Assembly (NCBI RefSeq): GCF_001668675.1
Contig: NZ_LZKQ01000279.1
Span: 1 to 46,228 of the forward strand
Direction of reading: 5' to 3'
DNA: 46,228 nt
Source: Mycobacterium asiaticum
GTDB taxonomy: Bacteria; Actinomycetota; Actinomycetes; Mycobacteriales; Mycobacteriaceae
The notes beneath the pieces are model-generated. The model was not told the DNA's origin. It saw only the letters and a program-made list of their open reading frames with translations, and did not search any database. Position numbers and translations under genes: made by a program. This document shows positions 25,546-36,937 of the stretch, one piece after another (the stretch's first letter is position 1; the number at the start of each line of letters is the position of its first letter).

Positions 25546-26517
25546 TCAGCGGATCTGGATGCCGCCGCGGGCGACGGTGTGGCCGATCACCGGATGACCC
25601 GGCAGTTCGCCGACCACCAGCAGACCGCCGGACGTCTGTGCGTCGGCGAGTAGGAGCAGGTCGTCCTCGGTGACGTCTGGCGATTGGGTGAGATGCGGCC
25701 GCACCCAGTCCAGATTGCGGCGGGTCCCGCCGGAGACAAAGCCGTCTTTCAACGCCCGGCGCGCGGCCTCGAGCACCGGGACCGCGGATCGGTCGATGAC
25801 GGCGCCGACGCCGGACGCCCGGCACATCTTGTGCAGGTGCCCCAGCAGCCCGAAGCCCGTCACGTCGGTGGCCGCGCGCAGCCCGGCGTCGGTGGCCGCC
25901 GCGGCGGCGTCCCGGTTCAAGCGGGTCATCGTCGCGACCGCCTCGTCAAAGATCTCGCCCGTCTGCTTGTGCCGGTTGTTCAGCAGTCCGGTGCCCAGCG
26001 GCTTGGTCAGCGTGAGCGGCAGGCCCGGCTCGGCGGCGTCATTGCGCAGCAGCTTCGCCGGGTCCGCGACGCCGGTCACCGCCATGCCGTACTTCGGCTC
26101 CGGGTCGTCGATGGAATGGCCGCCGATCACCGGGCAGCCCGCCTCCGCGGCCACCGCCAGCCCGCCGCGCAGGACCTCGGTCATCAGCTCCAGGGGCAGC
26201 GCGTCGCGCGGCCAGCCGACCAGGTTGATCGCGATCACCGGCCGCCCGCCCATTGCGTAGATGTCGGACAGCGCGTTGGCCGCGGCGATCCGGCCCCAGT
26301 CGTAGGCATCGTCGACGACGGGGGTGAAGAAATCCGCGGTGGACAACACCGCCAACTCGCCGACCAGCACCGCGGCCGCATCGTCGCCGTCGTCAAGCCC
26401 GACGAGCACGCCGTCGCCGGGCTGTCCGACCAGCCCGCGCACCGCGTCCTCGAGTTCACCGGGTGGGATCTTGCATGCGCAGCCGCCGCCGTGGGCGTAG
26501 CCGGTGAGCCGGGTCAT
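25546..26517 (-). CDS. selD: Selenide, water dikinase
   Basis: The 323-residue product begins MTRLTGYAHGGGCACKIPPG: Cys13, Cys15 and Lys16 correspond to the catalytic Cys/Lys of SelD, so this copy uses Cys, not Sec. Further marks are DDAAAVLVGELAVLSTADFF, DIYAMGGRPV and GGHSIDDPEPKYG. It makes selenophosphate from selenide and ATP, the selenium donor for SelA. ATG 26517 is chosen because the longer open frame upstream is antisense to the tRNA-Sec gene. It is divergent from selC-selA-selB across 42 bp and converges with the fdh operon. Confidence 0.95.
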   Translation of the reverse strand: MTRLTGYAHGGGCACKIPPGELEDAVRGLVGQPGDGVLVGLDDGDDAAAVLVGELAVLSTADFFTPVVDDAYDWGRIAAANALSDIYAMGGRPVIAINLVGWPRDALPLELMTEVLRGGLAVAAEAGCPVIGGHSIDDPEPKYGMAVTGVADPAKLLRNDAAEPGLPLTLTKPLGTGLLNNRHKQTGEIFDEAVATMTRLNRDAAAAATDAGLRAATDVTGFGLLGHLHKMCRASGVGAVIDRSAVPVLEAARRALKDGFVSGGTRRNLDWVRPHLTQSPDVTEDDLLLLADAQTSGGLLVVGELPGHPVIGHTVARGGIQIR

Positions 26518-26559
26518 GGCCCGAGCGTACGGGCGGGGCAACGGGTTAGGTTTAGCCGT

Positions 26560-26655
26560 GGAGGCGTTTGGGTTCCTGGTGGTCCCCCCGGTCTTCAAAA
26601 CCGGTGAGATCGAGCATCTCGGTCTGGCGGGTTCGATTCCCGTCCGCCTCCGCCA
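26560..26655 (+). tRNA. selC: tRNA-Sec (anticodon UCA)
   Basis: The 96-nt gene encodes its own CCA end (26653-26655) and discriminator G (26652). The acceptor stem GGAGGCG pairs with CGCCTCC. The anticodon stem CCGGT/ACCGG closes the loop CTTCAAA with TCA at 26595-26597. The long variable arm (26607-26625) folds as 8 bp, one of them a G-U pair, around a 3-nt loop. The T-loop is TTCGATT. A long variable arm, UCA anticodon and G73 identify a selenocysteine tRNA charged by SerRS. The acceptor plus T helices total 13 bp, as bacterial tRNA-Sec requires. selA follows 28 nt later, so both probably share one transcript. Confidence 0.96.
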
Positions 26656-26683
26656 GTCGCCTACCAGGAAGCGGTGAAGATCA

Positions 26684-27991
26684 GTGACGCAGGTCGACCC
26701 GCGCCGATTGATTCCGCGCACGGATCAATTGCTGGCCCTGCCCTCGGTGCAGCGCGAACGAAAACGACTGGGCGACAACGTGATCAGAGAGCTGATCAAG
26801 ACGGTTCAGGATCGGGCCCGACAGGGTGAAGTGCCGCCCGAGCAGGTGCCCGACGCGCTGGAAGCCGCCCTGGCGGCCCGGGCCACCACCTCGCTGCGGC
26901 CGGTGCTGAACGCCACCGGTGTCGTCGTGCACACCAACCTGGGACGGGCGCCGCTGGCCGCCGGCGCGGTCGAGGCGCTGATTGCCGCCAGCGGCTACGT
27001 CGACGTCGAGCTCGACCTGTCCACCGGCACCCGCTCCAAACGCGGTGTCGCCGTCCGCCGCGCCCTGCTGGACGCCTGCCCGCAGGCCGAGGAGGCGTTG
27101 GTCGTCAACAACGGCGCCGCCGCACTGGTGCTCGCGACCACCGCCCTGGCCGCCGGAGCCGAGGTCATCGTGAGCCGCGGGGAACTGATCGAGATCGGCG
27201 CGGGTTTCCGGCTACCCGACCTGATCGCCTCGACCGGCGCCCGGTTGCGCGAGGTCGGCACCACCAATCGCACACATCTCGCGGACTACACGGCCGCGCT
27301 CGGCCCGAACACCGGCTGCGTGCTCAAGGTGCACCAAAGCAATTTCCGGATGCAGGGGTTCACCGCGGCGGCAACGCTCCCCGAGTTGCGCGGCCTACTC
27401 GCCGACAAACAGATTCCGCTGATCTCCGACCTGGGCAGCGGCCTGCTGACCCCCGACCCGCTGCTGCCCGACGAGCCGGACGCCGCCACCGCGCTCTCCG
27501 AGGGCGCCGACATCGTCACGGCAAGCGGTGACAAACTCCTCGGCGGCCCGCAGGCCGGGATCGTCCTGGGTCGCGCGGAGGTGGTGTCCAGGATGGCGCG
27601 GCATCCGCTGGCCCGGGCGGTGCGCGCCGACAAGCTCACGCTGGCCGCACTGGAGGCCACGGTGAGCGCGGGCGGCTCGTTGGTCACTGAGGCGCTGCAC
27701 GCCGACGGCCGGCGGTTGCGTGCGCGTGCCGACAAGCTGGCCGCCGCGGTGGGCGCCACCGTCGTCGCTCATGACGGCCGGGTCGGCGGCGGGGGAGCGC
27801 CGGGCGTGCCCCTGCCCGGCTGGGCCGTGCGGTTGCCGGAGTCGGCGGCCGGACCGTTGCGCACCGGGAACCCGCCCGTCTTGCCGCGCGTGCACGACGG
27901 CGCCTGCCTGCTGGACCTGCGCTGCATCCCGGAGGCCGACGACGACCGCCTGCTGAGCGCCGTCCGGACCGCGTTGGGTGAGGCGAGCTGA
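26684..27991 (+). CDS. selA: L-seryl-tRNA(Sec) selenium transferase
   Basis: The 435-residue PLP enzyme has an N-terminal tRNA-binding domain (RLIPRTDQLLALPSVQ), the LRPVLNATGVVVHTNLGRAP block, a PLP-contact region (VVNNGAAALVLAT), GELIEIGAGFRLPDL, and the PLP lysine in SGDKLLGGPQAG (Lys284). It converts Ser-tRNA(Sec) to Sec-tRNA(Sec) with selenophosphate from SelD. The GTG start has AGGAAG upstream. The gene sits between selC and selB, and its stop overlaps the presumed CTG start of selB. Confidence 0.95.
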   Translation: MTQVDPRRLIPRTDQLLALPSVQRERKRLGDNVIRELIKTVQDRARQGEVPPEQVPDALEAALAARATTSLRPVLNATGVVVHTNLGRAPLAAGAVEALIAASGYVDVELDLSTGTRSKRGVAVRRALLDACPQAEEALVVNNGAAALVLATTALAAGAEVIVSRGELIEIGAGFRLPDLIASTGARLREVGTTNRTHLADYTAALGPNTGCVLKVHQSNFRMQGFTAAATLPELRGLLADKQIPLISDLGSGLLTPDPLLPDEPDAATALSEGADIVTASGDKLLGGPQAGIVLGRAEVVSRMARHPLARAVRADKLTLAALEATVSAGGSLVTEALHADGRRLRARADKLAAAVGATVVAHDGRVGGGGAPGVPLPGWAVRLPESAAGPLRTGNPPVLPRVHDGACLLDLRCIPEADDDRLLSAVRTALGEAS

Positions 27992-29778
27992 CCAGACACG
28001 TCGTCGCCACGGCCGGCCACGTCGACCACGGCAAGAGCACCCTCATCCACGCGCTGACCGGGATGGAGCCGGATCGGTGGGAGGAAGAGCGTCGCCGCGG
28101 CCTGACCATCGACCTCGGCTTCGCCTGGACCACGCTGGAGTCGGGCCGCGCGGTCGCCTTCGTCGATGTGCCCGGCCACCACCGTTTCCTGGCCAACACG
28201 CTGGCCGGACTGGGTCCGGCGCCCGTGGTCTGCTTCGTCGTCGCCGCTGACGAAGGATGGCGGGCCCAGTCCAGCGATCACCGCGATGCCGTTGCGGCGC
28301 TCGGCATTCGGCATGGCCTGATCGTGGTCACCCGCGCCGACCGGGCCCCGCAGCGGGGACTCGAAGTGCTCGCGCAAGCCCGGGAGGAACTCGCCGACAC
28401 GGGTTTACGCGACGCGCCCGGGGTGGTTGTGTCCGCGGTCACCGGCGCCGGGCTGGGCGAGCTGCGCGAAACCCTCGACGGTGTGCTCGCGGTACTGCCC
28501 GCGCCCGATACCAGCGCGCGGGTCCGGCTCTGGGTCGACCGTTCCTTCACGATCACCGGCGCCGGCACGGTCGTCACCGGCACCCTGGCGGCCGGCAACC
28601 TGGCGATCGGGGACCAGCTTGAGCTGGCAGGCGCCTCGCGCACCCGATCGGCGACAATCCGCGGACTGCAAAGTTGCGGTGTGCCGCACACCGCGCTGGA
28701 GCCGGTGACGCGGGTGGCGCTCAACCTGCGCGGCGTTCCGCGGGAAGCCGTCGGGCGCGGTGACGCGCTGCTCACCCCCGGTGCGTGGCCGAGCACCCGG
28801 CTGTTGGACGTGCGGCGAGCGACCGGCGACCCGCTGCCACAGCTGCCCGCACAGCTCGTCGTGCATGTGGGCACCGCCGCGGTGCCCGCGCGCCTGCGGC
28901 CCTTCGACGACGACCACGGCCGGCTCACCTTGGCCCGTAGGTTGCCGCTGGTGCTCGGCGACCGGTTGGTGTTGCGCGACCCGGGCAGCGTCCGGCTGCT
29001 GGGTGGCGCCCAGGTGCTGGACGCCGAACCGCCCGCGCTACGCAGACGCGGCGACGGTGGGCGCCGGGCCGCCGTGCTGGCCGCGATGAACGCCGGTGGC
29101 GACGCCGCGGCCGAGGTGGCGCGGCGCGGTGCGGTACGAGCCGACCACCTGCGCCGGCTCGGTCTGTTGACCGACGTGCTGCCCGCCGACATCGAAGTGT
29201 TCGACGGCTGGTGGGTGCACCGTCCGGCGCACGAGGCGTGGCAGCACCGGCTGCGTGCCGCAGTCGAGGACCTGCAGTCGCGAGACCCGTTGAGCGAAGG
29301 GATATCCCGCGGCGCCGCGGTCGACCTGCTGGGTCTCGTCGACGAGTCGCTGCTCGACATCGTGGTCCGTGACACGGAATTGGAGCAGCGCGGCGGCCAC
29401 ATCCGGAGTGCCGGCGCCGCAACCGGACTGGGACGCGCCGAAGCACCGGTCAGCGAACTGGAAATTCGGTTGCGCGCCAACCCGTTCCGCGCGCCGGAGG
29501 CCTACGAACTGCAGGCGCTAGGCCTGGGCAACCGCGAATTGGCCGCCGCCGAACGCGCCGGCAGGCTGCTGCGGCTGCGCGACGGCGTGGTACTGCTGCC
29601 GAACGCACCCGCGCTGGCGATGCGCGCACTGGCCCGGCTGCCGCAGCCGTTCACCACCAGCCAAGCGCGGCAGGCGCTCGACACCACCCGGCGGGTGGCG
29701 ATTCCGCTGCTCGAGCACCTCGACTCCCGCGGGTGGACGCGGCGACTGGACGCCGGTCATCGTGAAGTCGTGCGGTAG
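27988..29778 (+). CDS. selB: Selenocysteine-specific elongation factor SelB
   Basis: The 596-residue GTPase carries G1 GHVDHGKST at the extreme N-terminus, G3 DVPGHHRF and G4-like TRAD, EF-Tu-like beta-barrel domains, and C-terminal winged-helix repeats (about residues 380-596) that bind the SECIS hairpin. It delivers Sec-tRNA to the UGA in fdhA mRNA. The first ATG is at 28063, downstream of G1, and would remove the nucleotide-binding loop. A stop in this frame at 27979-27981 leaves CTG 27988 as the only plausible near-cognate start. That CTG overlaps the selA TGA (CTGA) and has GGTGAGG 4 nt upstream. Confidence 0.93.
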   Translation: MTRHVVATAGHVDHGKSTLIHALTGMEPDRWEEERRRGLTIDLGFAWTTLESGRAVAFVDVPGHHRFLANTLAGLGPAPVVCFVVAADEGWRAQSSDHRDAVAALGIRHGLIVVTRADRAPQRGLEVLAQAREELADTGLRDAPGVVVSAVTGAGLGELRETLDGVLAVLPAPDTSARVRLWVDRSFTITGAGTVVTGTLAAGNLAIGDQLELAGASRTRSATIRGLQSCGVPHTALEPVTRVALNLRGVPREAVGRGDALLTPGAWPSTRLLDVRRATGDPLPQLPAQLVVHVGTAAVPARLRPFDDDHGRLTLARRLPLVLGDRLVLRDPGSVRLLGGAQVLDAEPPALRRRGDGGRRAAVLAAMNAGGDAAAEVARRGAVRADHLRRLGLLTDVLPADIEVFDGWWVHRPAHEAWQHRLRAAVEDLQSRDPLSEGISRGAAVDLLGLVDESLLDIVVRDTELEQRGGHIRSAGAATGLGRAEAPVSELEIRLRANPFRAPEAYELQALGLGNRELAAAERAGRLLRLRDGVVLLPNAPALAMRALARLPQPFTTSQARQALDTTRRVAIPLLEHLDSRGWTRRLDAGHREVVR

Positions 29779-29795
29779 CCGATTAGGCTGCACGG

Positions 29796-31019
29796 ATGGC
29801 GCTCGAAGCGCGTACAGCGGCGGCGCGGGACCCGCAACATACCGAGCGCGCTACCCGGCAGGAGCGGGTACTGACCCTGACCACCCGCATCGGCGCAGGG
29901 GTCGGCGCGTTCTTCACCGTCGCGTCGATATCCATCGGGCATGGCGGCATGGTGCTCGGCGCAATGGGTGTCGTCAGCACTGTCATCTACCTCGCGATCC
30001 CGTTGCTGTACCGCTTCGGTGAACTAGTTGCCCCGGTGACCTTCACCCTCGCGGCCTACGCGTTGGTCACCGGCATCAGCATCCATGTCGGAACCGGCTC
30101 GGGGCTGCAGTTCTACTACCTGGTCGGCGCATCGATCGTCGTGTTGGTGCTGGGCATCGACCATCTGGCGCTGGCATCGGTGTTGGCGGCGGTGGGCGCG
30201 GTACTGACCATCGCGCTGCAGGTGCTTGTCCCGGAAAAGACCGGAGTACAGCCTGACTGGGCTTACACCTTCGGGTTCGTGCTGTCCATCGTCTCGGCGT
30301 GGTTCATGGTGGTTGCCACCATCTGGTACGCGCTGCGCGAAATCACCCGCGCGGAACGGGATATCGAGACCGAATACAACCGCTCCGAGGCCCTGCTGAC
30401 CAACATTCTGCCTGCCTCGATCGCCCAGCGGCTCAAGGCCCGGTCGGATTCGGTGATCGCCGACAAGTATGAGGACGCGTCGGTGCTGTTCGCTGACATC
30501 GCCGGGTTCACGCGGCGGGCCAGTGAAATACCGCCTACCGAACTGGTGGGACTGCTCGACGACTTGTGCACCCGCCTGGACGCCCTCGTGGATCGGCACG
30601 GCCTGGAGAAGATCAAGACCACCGGCGACTCGTACATGGTGGTCAGCGGTGTACCCGAGCCACGCCCGGACCATCTCGAGGCGCTGGCGCACCTGGCCTT
30701 GGATATCGCGGAAGCGGCTGCGCAATACAAAGATTCGCGTGGCCACAAGGTTCCGCTGCGGATCGGTCTGGCGGCGGGGCCGGTCGTCGCCGGGGTCGTC
30801 GGGGCCCGCAAGTTCTTCTACGACGTGTGGGGCGACGCGGTCAATGTCGCGTCACGGATGGAATCCACCGGCGTCGAAGGCAGAATCCAGGTGCCGCAGG
30901 GGGTTTACGAGCGCCTCAACCATTCCTTCGATTTCGAGGAGCGCGGCGACATCGACGTCAAGGGCAAGGGCGTTATGCATACCTGGTTCCTGGTCGGCAG
31001 GCGCGGCGAGCAGCAGTAA
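29796..31019 (+). CDS. Membrane-bound class III adenylate/guanylate cyclase
   Basis: The 407-residue protein has about six membrane helices (residues 28-180), then a linker helix (REITRAERDIETEYNRSEAL) and a class III cyclase domain. Metal aspartates are in VLFADIAGFT and TTGDSYMV, the purine-selecting lysine is in EKIKTTGD, and the second substrate Asp and transition-state Asn/Arg are in YDVWGDAVNVASRM. It is organised like mycobacterial Rv1625c-type cyclases and should make cAMP as a homodimer. It starts 18 nt after selB. Its stop is 2 nt from the convergent phosphotransferase stop. Confidence 0.92.
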   Translation: MALEARTAAARDPQHTERATRQERVLTLTTRIGAGVGAFFTVASISIGHGGMVLGAMGVVSTVIYLAIPLLYRFGELVAPVTFTLAAYALVTGISIHVGTGSGLQFYYLVGASIVVLVLGIDHLALASVLAAVGAVLTIALQVLVPEKTGVQPDWAYTFGFVLSIVSAWFMVVATIWYALREITRAERDIETEYNRSEALLTNILPASIAQRLKARSDSVIADKYEDASVLFADIAGFTRRASEIPPTELVGLLDDLCTRLDALVDRHGLEKIKTTGDSYMVVSGVPEPRPDHLEALAHLALDIAEAAAQYKDSRGHKVPLRIGLAAGPVVAGVVGARKFFYDVWGDAVNVASRMESTGVEGRIQVPQGVYERLNHSFDFEERGDIDVKGKGVMHTWFLVGRRGEQQ

Positions 31020-31021
31020 CG

Positions 31022-32047
31022 CTAAATACCTGCGGCGTCGGCGATTTCGCGTGCCCGCTGCACCCGCGCATCGATCCAGCTGGTGTCCGGGGTGCCGGCC
31101 GAAGCCTTGTTCTGCGGATTCTCCAGCGCGCGGCGCAGGACACCTTCGGCGATGATCGCCAACTTCCACAACCCGAAGGCGTGCCAGTACTGCAGCGCGG
31201 TCGCATCGCGTCCGGTCGCGTCCAAGTACAGCCGCGTCATCTCGGCCCGATCGGGGAAACCCTCCAGCGTCGACGGCGCGTAGTCGCCCGGCACGGTCTC
31301 GCCGGGCTCGGCCCAGTAGGTGAGCAGCGACCCCATGTCGGCCAGCGGATCTCCGAGCGTGGACAACTCCCAGTCCAGGGTTGCCACGATCTCGCCGGTC
31401 TCCGGCGAGGTGATCAGGTTCCGCAGGTGAAAGTCCCCGTGCACCAGGCTGATCTCGCGTTGCTCTGGGGCCGCGGCCACCAGCCGCCGGGTGAGGTCCT
31501 CGAGCTCGGGCAGTTCCCGCATCTTGGACAGTTCCCACTGCCCCGCCCAGCGTTTGAGTTGTCGCTGCGCATATGGCTTGTGGCTGGCCAGGTCCGCCAG
31601 ACCCACCTCGGTGAGATCGACGGCGTGAATCCTGGCCAGGGTGCGCGGCAGATCCACCGCGATCTGCCGCCGCTGCTGGGGCGTCAGTGCATCGGCGACA
31701 CTCATCGTGTCCACCACCAAGCCGTCGACGAACTGCATCAGCACCAGCGGCACCTCGGAGAACTCCGGATCGGTTGTAGTGCCCAGGATTTGGGGAACCG
31801 GAACGTCGGTTTCCCACAATGCCGAGATGATCCGCGCCTCCCGCAGCACGTCGTGCGCCGACGCCAGCAGATGCCCTAGCGGCGGGCGCCGCAGCACCCA
31901 GGCGCGCCCAGCGCCGTCCTGGACGCGATAGGTGAGGTTCGATTGCCCCAGGCCGATCCGCCGGAATTGCAGCGGCGCATCGAACTCGATGCCCAGCGAG
32001 GTGAGCCAGCGGGCTACCGCGTCGGGGTCCAGGCCCACGACGGTCAC
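31022..32047 (-). CDS. APH-family phosphotransferase (ACAD10/11-kinase-like)
   Basis: The 341-residue protein has the aminoglycoside/choline kinase-like fold: [11 protein letters not shown] as glycine-rich loop, WVLRRPP for the ATP lysine region, the Brenner motif [11 protein letters not shown] and the metal site [14 protein letters not shown] 32047 overlaps the acyl-CoA dehydrogenase stop by GTGA; longer readings are antisense to that gene. In bacteria and in human ACAD10/11, such a kinase domain is paired or fused with an acyl-CoA dehydrogenase to process 4-hydroxy fatty acids through phosphorylation. The pairing here suggests the same use (established for the family, inferred here). Confidence 0.88.
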   Translation of the reverse strand: MTVVGLDPDAVARWLTSLGIEFDAPLQFRRIGLGQSNLTYRVQDGAGRAWVLRRPPLGHLLASAHDVLREARIISALWETDVPVPQILGTTTDPEFSEVPLVLMQFVDGLVVDTMSVADALTPQQRRQIAVDLPRTLARIHAVDLTEVGLADLASHKPYAQRQLKRWAGQWELSKMRELPELEDLTRRLVAAAPEQREISLVHGDFHLRNLITSPETGEIVATLDWELSTLGDPLADMGSLLTYWAEPGETVPGDYAPSTLEGFPDRAEMTRLYLDATGRDATALQYWHAFGLWKLAIIAEGVLRRALENPQNKASAGTPDTSWIDARVQRAREIADAAGI

Positions 32048-33264
32048 TTCGGCGCGCCCGCGCGGTACTTGCGCAACTCCTGGCTGGCGATGGCGCGCTT
32101 GTGTACCTCGTCCGGGCCGTCGGCCAGGCGCAGGGTGCGCAGGTGGGCCCATGCCATGGCCAACGGGAAGTCGTCGGTGACCCCACCGCCGCCGTGCACC
32201 TGGATGGCCCGGTCGATGATCTTCAGCGCGATGTTGGGTGCGGCGACCTTGATCGCGGCGATCTCGGTGCGGGCCTCCTTGTTGCCTACCGTGTCCATCA
32301 GATACGCGGCCTTCATGGTCAGCAGCCGGATCATCTCGATGTCGATGCGGGCCTCGGCGATCCAGTCGCGGATGTTGGCGTTCTCGCTGATCGGCTTGCC
32401 GAAGGTGACGCGCGACTGGGCGCGTTTGCACATCAGCTCCAGCGCCCGCTCGGCCATGCCGATCGCCCGCATGCAGTGATGGATACGCCCCGGCCCGAGT
32501 CGGGCCTGGCTGATCGCGAAGCCCTCGCCTTCGCCCTTGAGCACGTCCTTGCTCGGTACCCGCACGTCGGCGAAGTCGATCTCGGCGTGCCCCTCCCGAT
32601 CCTGATAGCCGAACACCGACAGGTTGCGCCGGACCGTGACACCCGGCGCGTCGATGGGCACCACCATCATCGACTGCTGGCGGTGCGGCGCCGCATTCGG
32701 ATCGGTCTTGCCCATCACGATCAGCACCTTGCAGTTGCGGTGCATACCGTTGGAGGCGAACCACTTTCGGCCGTTGAGCACATAGTCGTCCCCGTCGCGC
32801 ACCATCGACATCTCCACGTTGGTGGCATCCGAGCTGGCGACCGCGGGCTCGGTCATGGCGAAGGCCGAGCGGATCTTGCCGTCCAGCAGGGGTTTGAGGT
32901 AGCGCTCCTTGTGCTCGTCGGTGCCGAAGAGGGTGAACACCTCCATGTTGCCGGTGTCCGGCGCGCTGCAGTTACATGCCTCGGAGGCAAGGTGGCTGCG
33001 GCCCATGATCTCGGCCAGCGGCGCGTACTCCAGGTTGGTCAACCCCGGTCCCCACTCGGCGTGCGGGTGAAACAGGTTCCACAGGCCCCGCTTTCGCGCC
33101 TCGGCCTTGAGGTCCTCGAGGACAGGCGGATGAAAGTGCGGATCACCGGCCTCCCGCATCTGCTCCTCGTAGACCGCCTCGGCGGGGTAGACGTGCGAAT
33201 CCATGAACTCGCGCAGATCTGACTGGTACTGCTGGGCGCGCTCGGAGATCTCGAAGAGGGACAT
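32044..33264 (-). CDS. Acyl-CoA dehydrogenase (ACAD10/11-like)
   Basis: The 406-residue flavoenzyme has [19 protein letters not shown] (FAD/substrate contact), the segment [10 protein letters not shown], a mid-domain ending [12 protein letters not shown], and the C-terminal helical signature [15 protein letters not shown]. The Ala/Ser-rich [12 protein letters not shown] block is typical of ACAD10/11-like members. It introduces an alpha,beta double bond, or dephosphorylates a 4-phospho-acyl-CoA in the ACAD11 type. ATG 33264 is preferred to GTG 33270 by spacing from AGGA. It is co-translated with the phosphotransferase. Confidence 0.92.
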   Translation of the reverse strand: MSLFEISERAQQYQSDLREFMDSHVYPAEAVYEEQMREAGDPHFHPPVLEDLKAEARKRGLWNLFHPHAEWGPGLTNLEYAPLAEIMGRSHLASEACNCSAPDTGNMEVFTLFGTDEHKERYLKPLLDGKIRSAFAMTEPAVASSDATNVEMSMVRDGDDYVLNGRKWFASNGMHRNCKVLIVMGKTDPNAAPHRQQSMMVVPIDAPGVTVRRNLSVFGYQDREGHAEIDFADVRVPSKDVLKGEGEGFAISQARLGPGRIHHCMRAIGMAERALELMCKRAQSRVTFGKPISENANIRDWIAEARIDIEMIRLLTMKAAYLMDTVGNKEARTEIAAIKVAAPNIALKIIDRAIQVHGGGGVTDDFPLAMAWAHLRTLRLADGPDEVHKRAIASQELRKYRAGAPK

Positions 33265-33312
33265 ACCCACTGTCCTACACTCGGGCGGCTGGGCAGATGC
33301 TGCCGGGCTCGC

Positions 33313-33726
33313 CTATGCCGGCGCGGGCAGCCGCAGATGCTCCTTGGCGGCCAGCTCGTGGTCGTCCACCCGAACCAGCATGGGTTGTCCCGGCACGCAC
33401 AGCATCGTCACGACGAATCGGACCCTGACATCGTTGCGGTGGTTGCCGTCCCGATAGTGGATGACGTCACCGCCCGGTTCCCAGAACGCCTCACCCGCCC
33501 GCACCACCCGTGGTGCCTCACCTTCCAGCTCGAACAACATCTCGCCCTCGAGCACGTAGCCGAACGCGGGACCGCCCGGGTGCCGGTGCGGCGGCGCACC
33601 GGGGCTGCCCGGCGGGTATTCCACGACGATCGTCATGGCGTCGGCGTCCGGCGAAATCGCCGGCGGCTTCACGTGCTGCACAACCGAGAAGGCATTCTCC
33701 CAATTAGGGTCGAAATCTTGCGGCAT
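33313..33726 (-). CDS. Cupin-domain protein
   Basis: The 137-residue single-domain cupin shows motif 1 (PPHRHPGGPAFGYVLEGEM), with metal-type histidines and a downstream Glu, and a weaker motif 2 (PGGDVIHYRDGNHRN). Such small cupins act as dioxygenases, isomerases or ligand sensors, and the substrate is unknown. It is divergent from the DoxX gene with 34 bp between starts, hence likely shared regulation. Confidence 0.85.
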   Translation of the reverse strand: MPQDFDPNWENAFSVVQHVKPPAISPDADAMTIVVEYPPGSPGAPPHRHPGGPAFGYVLEGEMLFELEGEAPRVVRAGEAFWEPGGDVIHYRDGNHRNDVRVRFVVTMLCVPGQPMLVRVDDHELAAKEHLRLPAPA

Positions 33727-33760
33727 TGCGCAAACCTACAGCGCAGGAGATGAACTTCAT

Positions 33761-34324
33761 ATGGGCATTGGCCGTGTGACCGAAGGGCCCACAACGTGGC
33801 GGGTCGCACGGCACCGGATGGAGGACGGCGTGATCGGAAGAATATGGCGTTGGCTGGCAGAGGCGCCGGACAGCGCCCCCGCCGCGACCATCTTGATCCG
33901 ACTGATGGCGGGCGGAGTCTTCCTCTGGGAAGGCGTCATCAAGTTCGTCTTCCCGAACCAGGGCGTCGGGCGGTTCACCAAGATCGGCATTCCATTTCCA
34001 GAGCTGTCCGCCGACTTCGTCGGTGTCCTGGAGATCATCGGCGGGACCCTGCTGCTGCTGGGTCTGTGTACCCGGTTCGTCGCGATCCCGTTCATCGTCG
34101 AGATGGTCGTGGCGATGCTGTCCACCAAAATCGCTATGTTCTATGGTGTTTCACCGTTGCCGTTACCCGCTTCGCCACCTCAGACCGGATTCTGGGCCGT
34201 GCTGCACGAAGTGCGCTCCGAGTACGCCCAGTTGCTGACCGTGACATTTCTGCTCATCGTCGGCGCCGGACCCTGGTCGTTGGACGGGCTGATCGCACGA
34301 CGAAAGAAGCGTCGCCCAATCTGA
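33761..34324 (+). CDS. DoxX-family membrane protein
   Basis: The 187-residue protein has four hydrophobic helices in the DoxX/DoxD arrangement: ATILIRLMAGGVFLWEGVIK, VGVLEIIGGTLLLLGLC, AIPFIVEMVVAMLSTKI and LLTVTFLLIVGAGPW. Family members are linked to thiol/redox stress or quinone interaction. ATG 33761 follows AGGAGAT at about 10 nt; an internal ATG at 33818 is possible and would trim a polar N-terminus. A basic tail (ARRKKRRP) faces the cytoplasm. Confidence 0.82.
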   Translation: MGIGRVTEGPTTWRVARHRMEDGVIGRIWRWLAEAPDSAPAATILIRLMAGGVFLWEGVIKFVFPNQGVGRFTKIGIPFPELSADFVGVLEIIGGTLLLLGLCTRFVAIPFIVEMVVAMLSTKIAMFYGVSPLPLPASPPQTGFWAVLHEVRSEYAQLLTVTFLLIVGAGPWSLDGLIARRKKRRPI

Positions 34325-34349
34325 TCCGGTGCGGCGACAACGCGCAGCG

Positions 34350-36587
<2,238 letters not shown>

Positions 36588-36937
36588 ACGTAGTCTCCCG
36601 GCGTCAGTGTCGGTCAGATTGTGAGGGGCTCACTTCATCGCCAGCCACAACAGCGACACTAACGCACGTCGGGGATCGGGGGCCGAGACAGACGCCGCAC
36701 TCTGGGTGGTTACAGATGACCGGCCGGACGAACGGGCCGCGGCACCGGCTGTCGCCGGGCAGCTCGGGCACCGGCCAGCCGTTCGGCCGCATGGGTAACC
36801 ATCGTCACGCGGCGCCGGAATAAACGCAGCTGGCAGCGGGTTTTGCGGGGCATGCTTTCTCTCATCGGGAGCCAAACCCGTTACCCGTCGGTGCAGGCGA
36901 CTTAGCCTCGGCACCGAGAACGAAAGGTGGCCCGCCA
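36588..36937. other. Intergenic region upstream of icd2 and the monooxygenase pair
   Basis: This is the longest gene-free stretch in the window and separates two divergent operons. I see a small inverted repeat GTGAG-GGG-CTCAC (36621-36633) close to the icd2 start and a repeated GCACCGGC. AAAGGTGG (36923-36930) precedes GTG 36938 as ribosome binding site. Short frames on both strands lack family signatures. No riboswitch or RNA gene was recognised. Confidence 0.6.

Noticed and set aside
28063..29778. selB starting at ATG 28063
   Set aside because: This start removes GHVDHGKST, without which SelB cannot bind GTP.
36604..36792. Minus-strand 62-codon cysteine-rich frame upstream of icd2
   Set aside because: The cysteine spacing resembles no known small metal-binding family, there is no ribosome binding site, and it is preceded by overlapping random frames. 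It could not be supported as a gene or as a cysteine leader.
36838..36937. Riboswitch upstream of the monooxygenase pair
   Set aside because: The sequence has some pairing potential, but I could not match it to SAM, cobalamin or other actinobacterial riboswitch cores.
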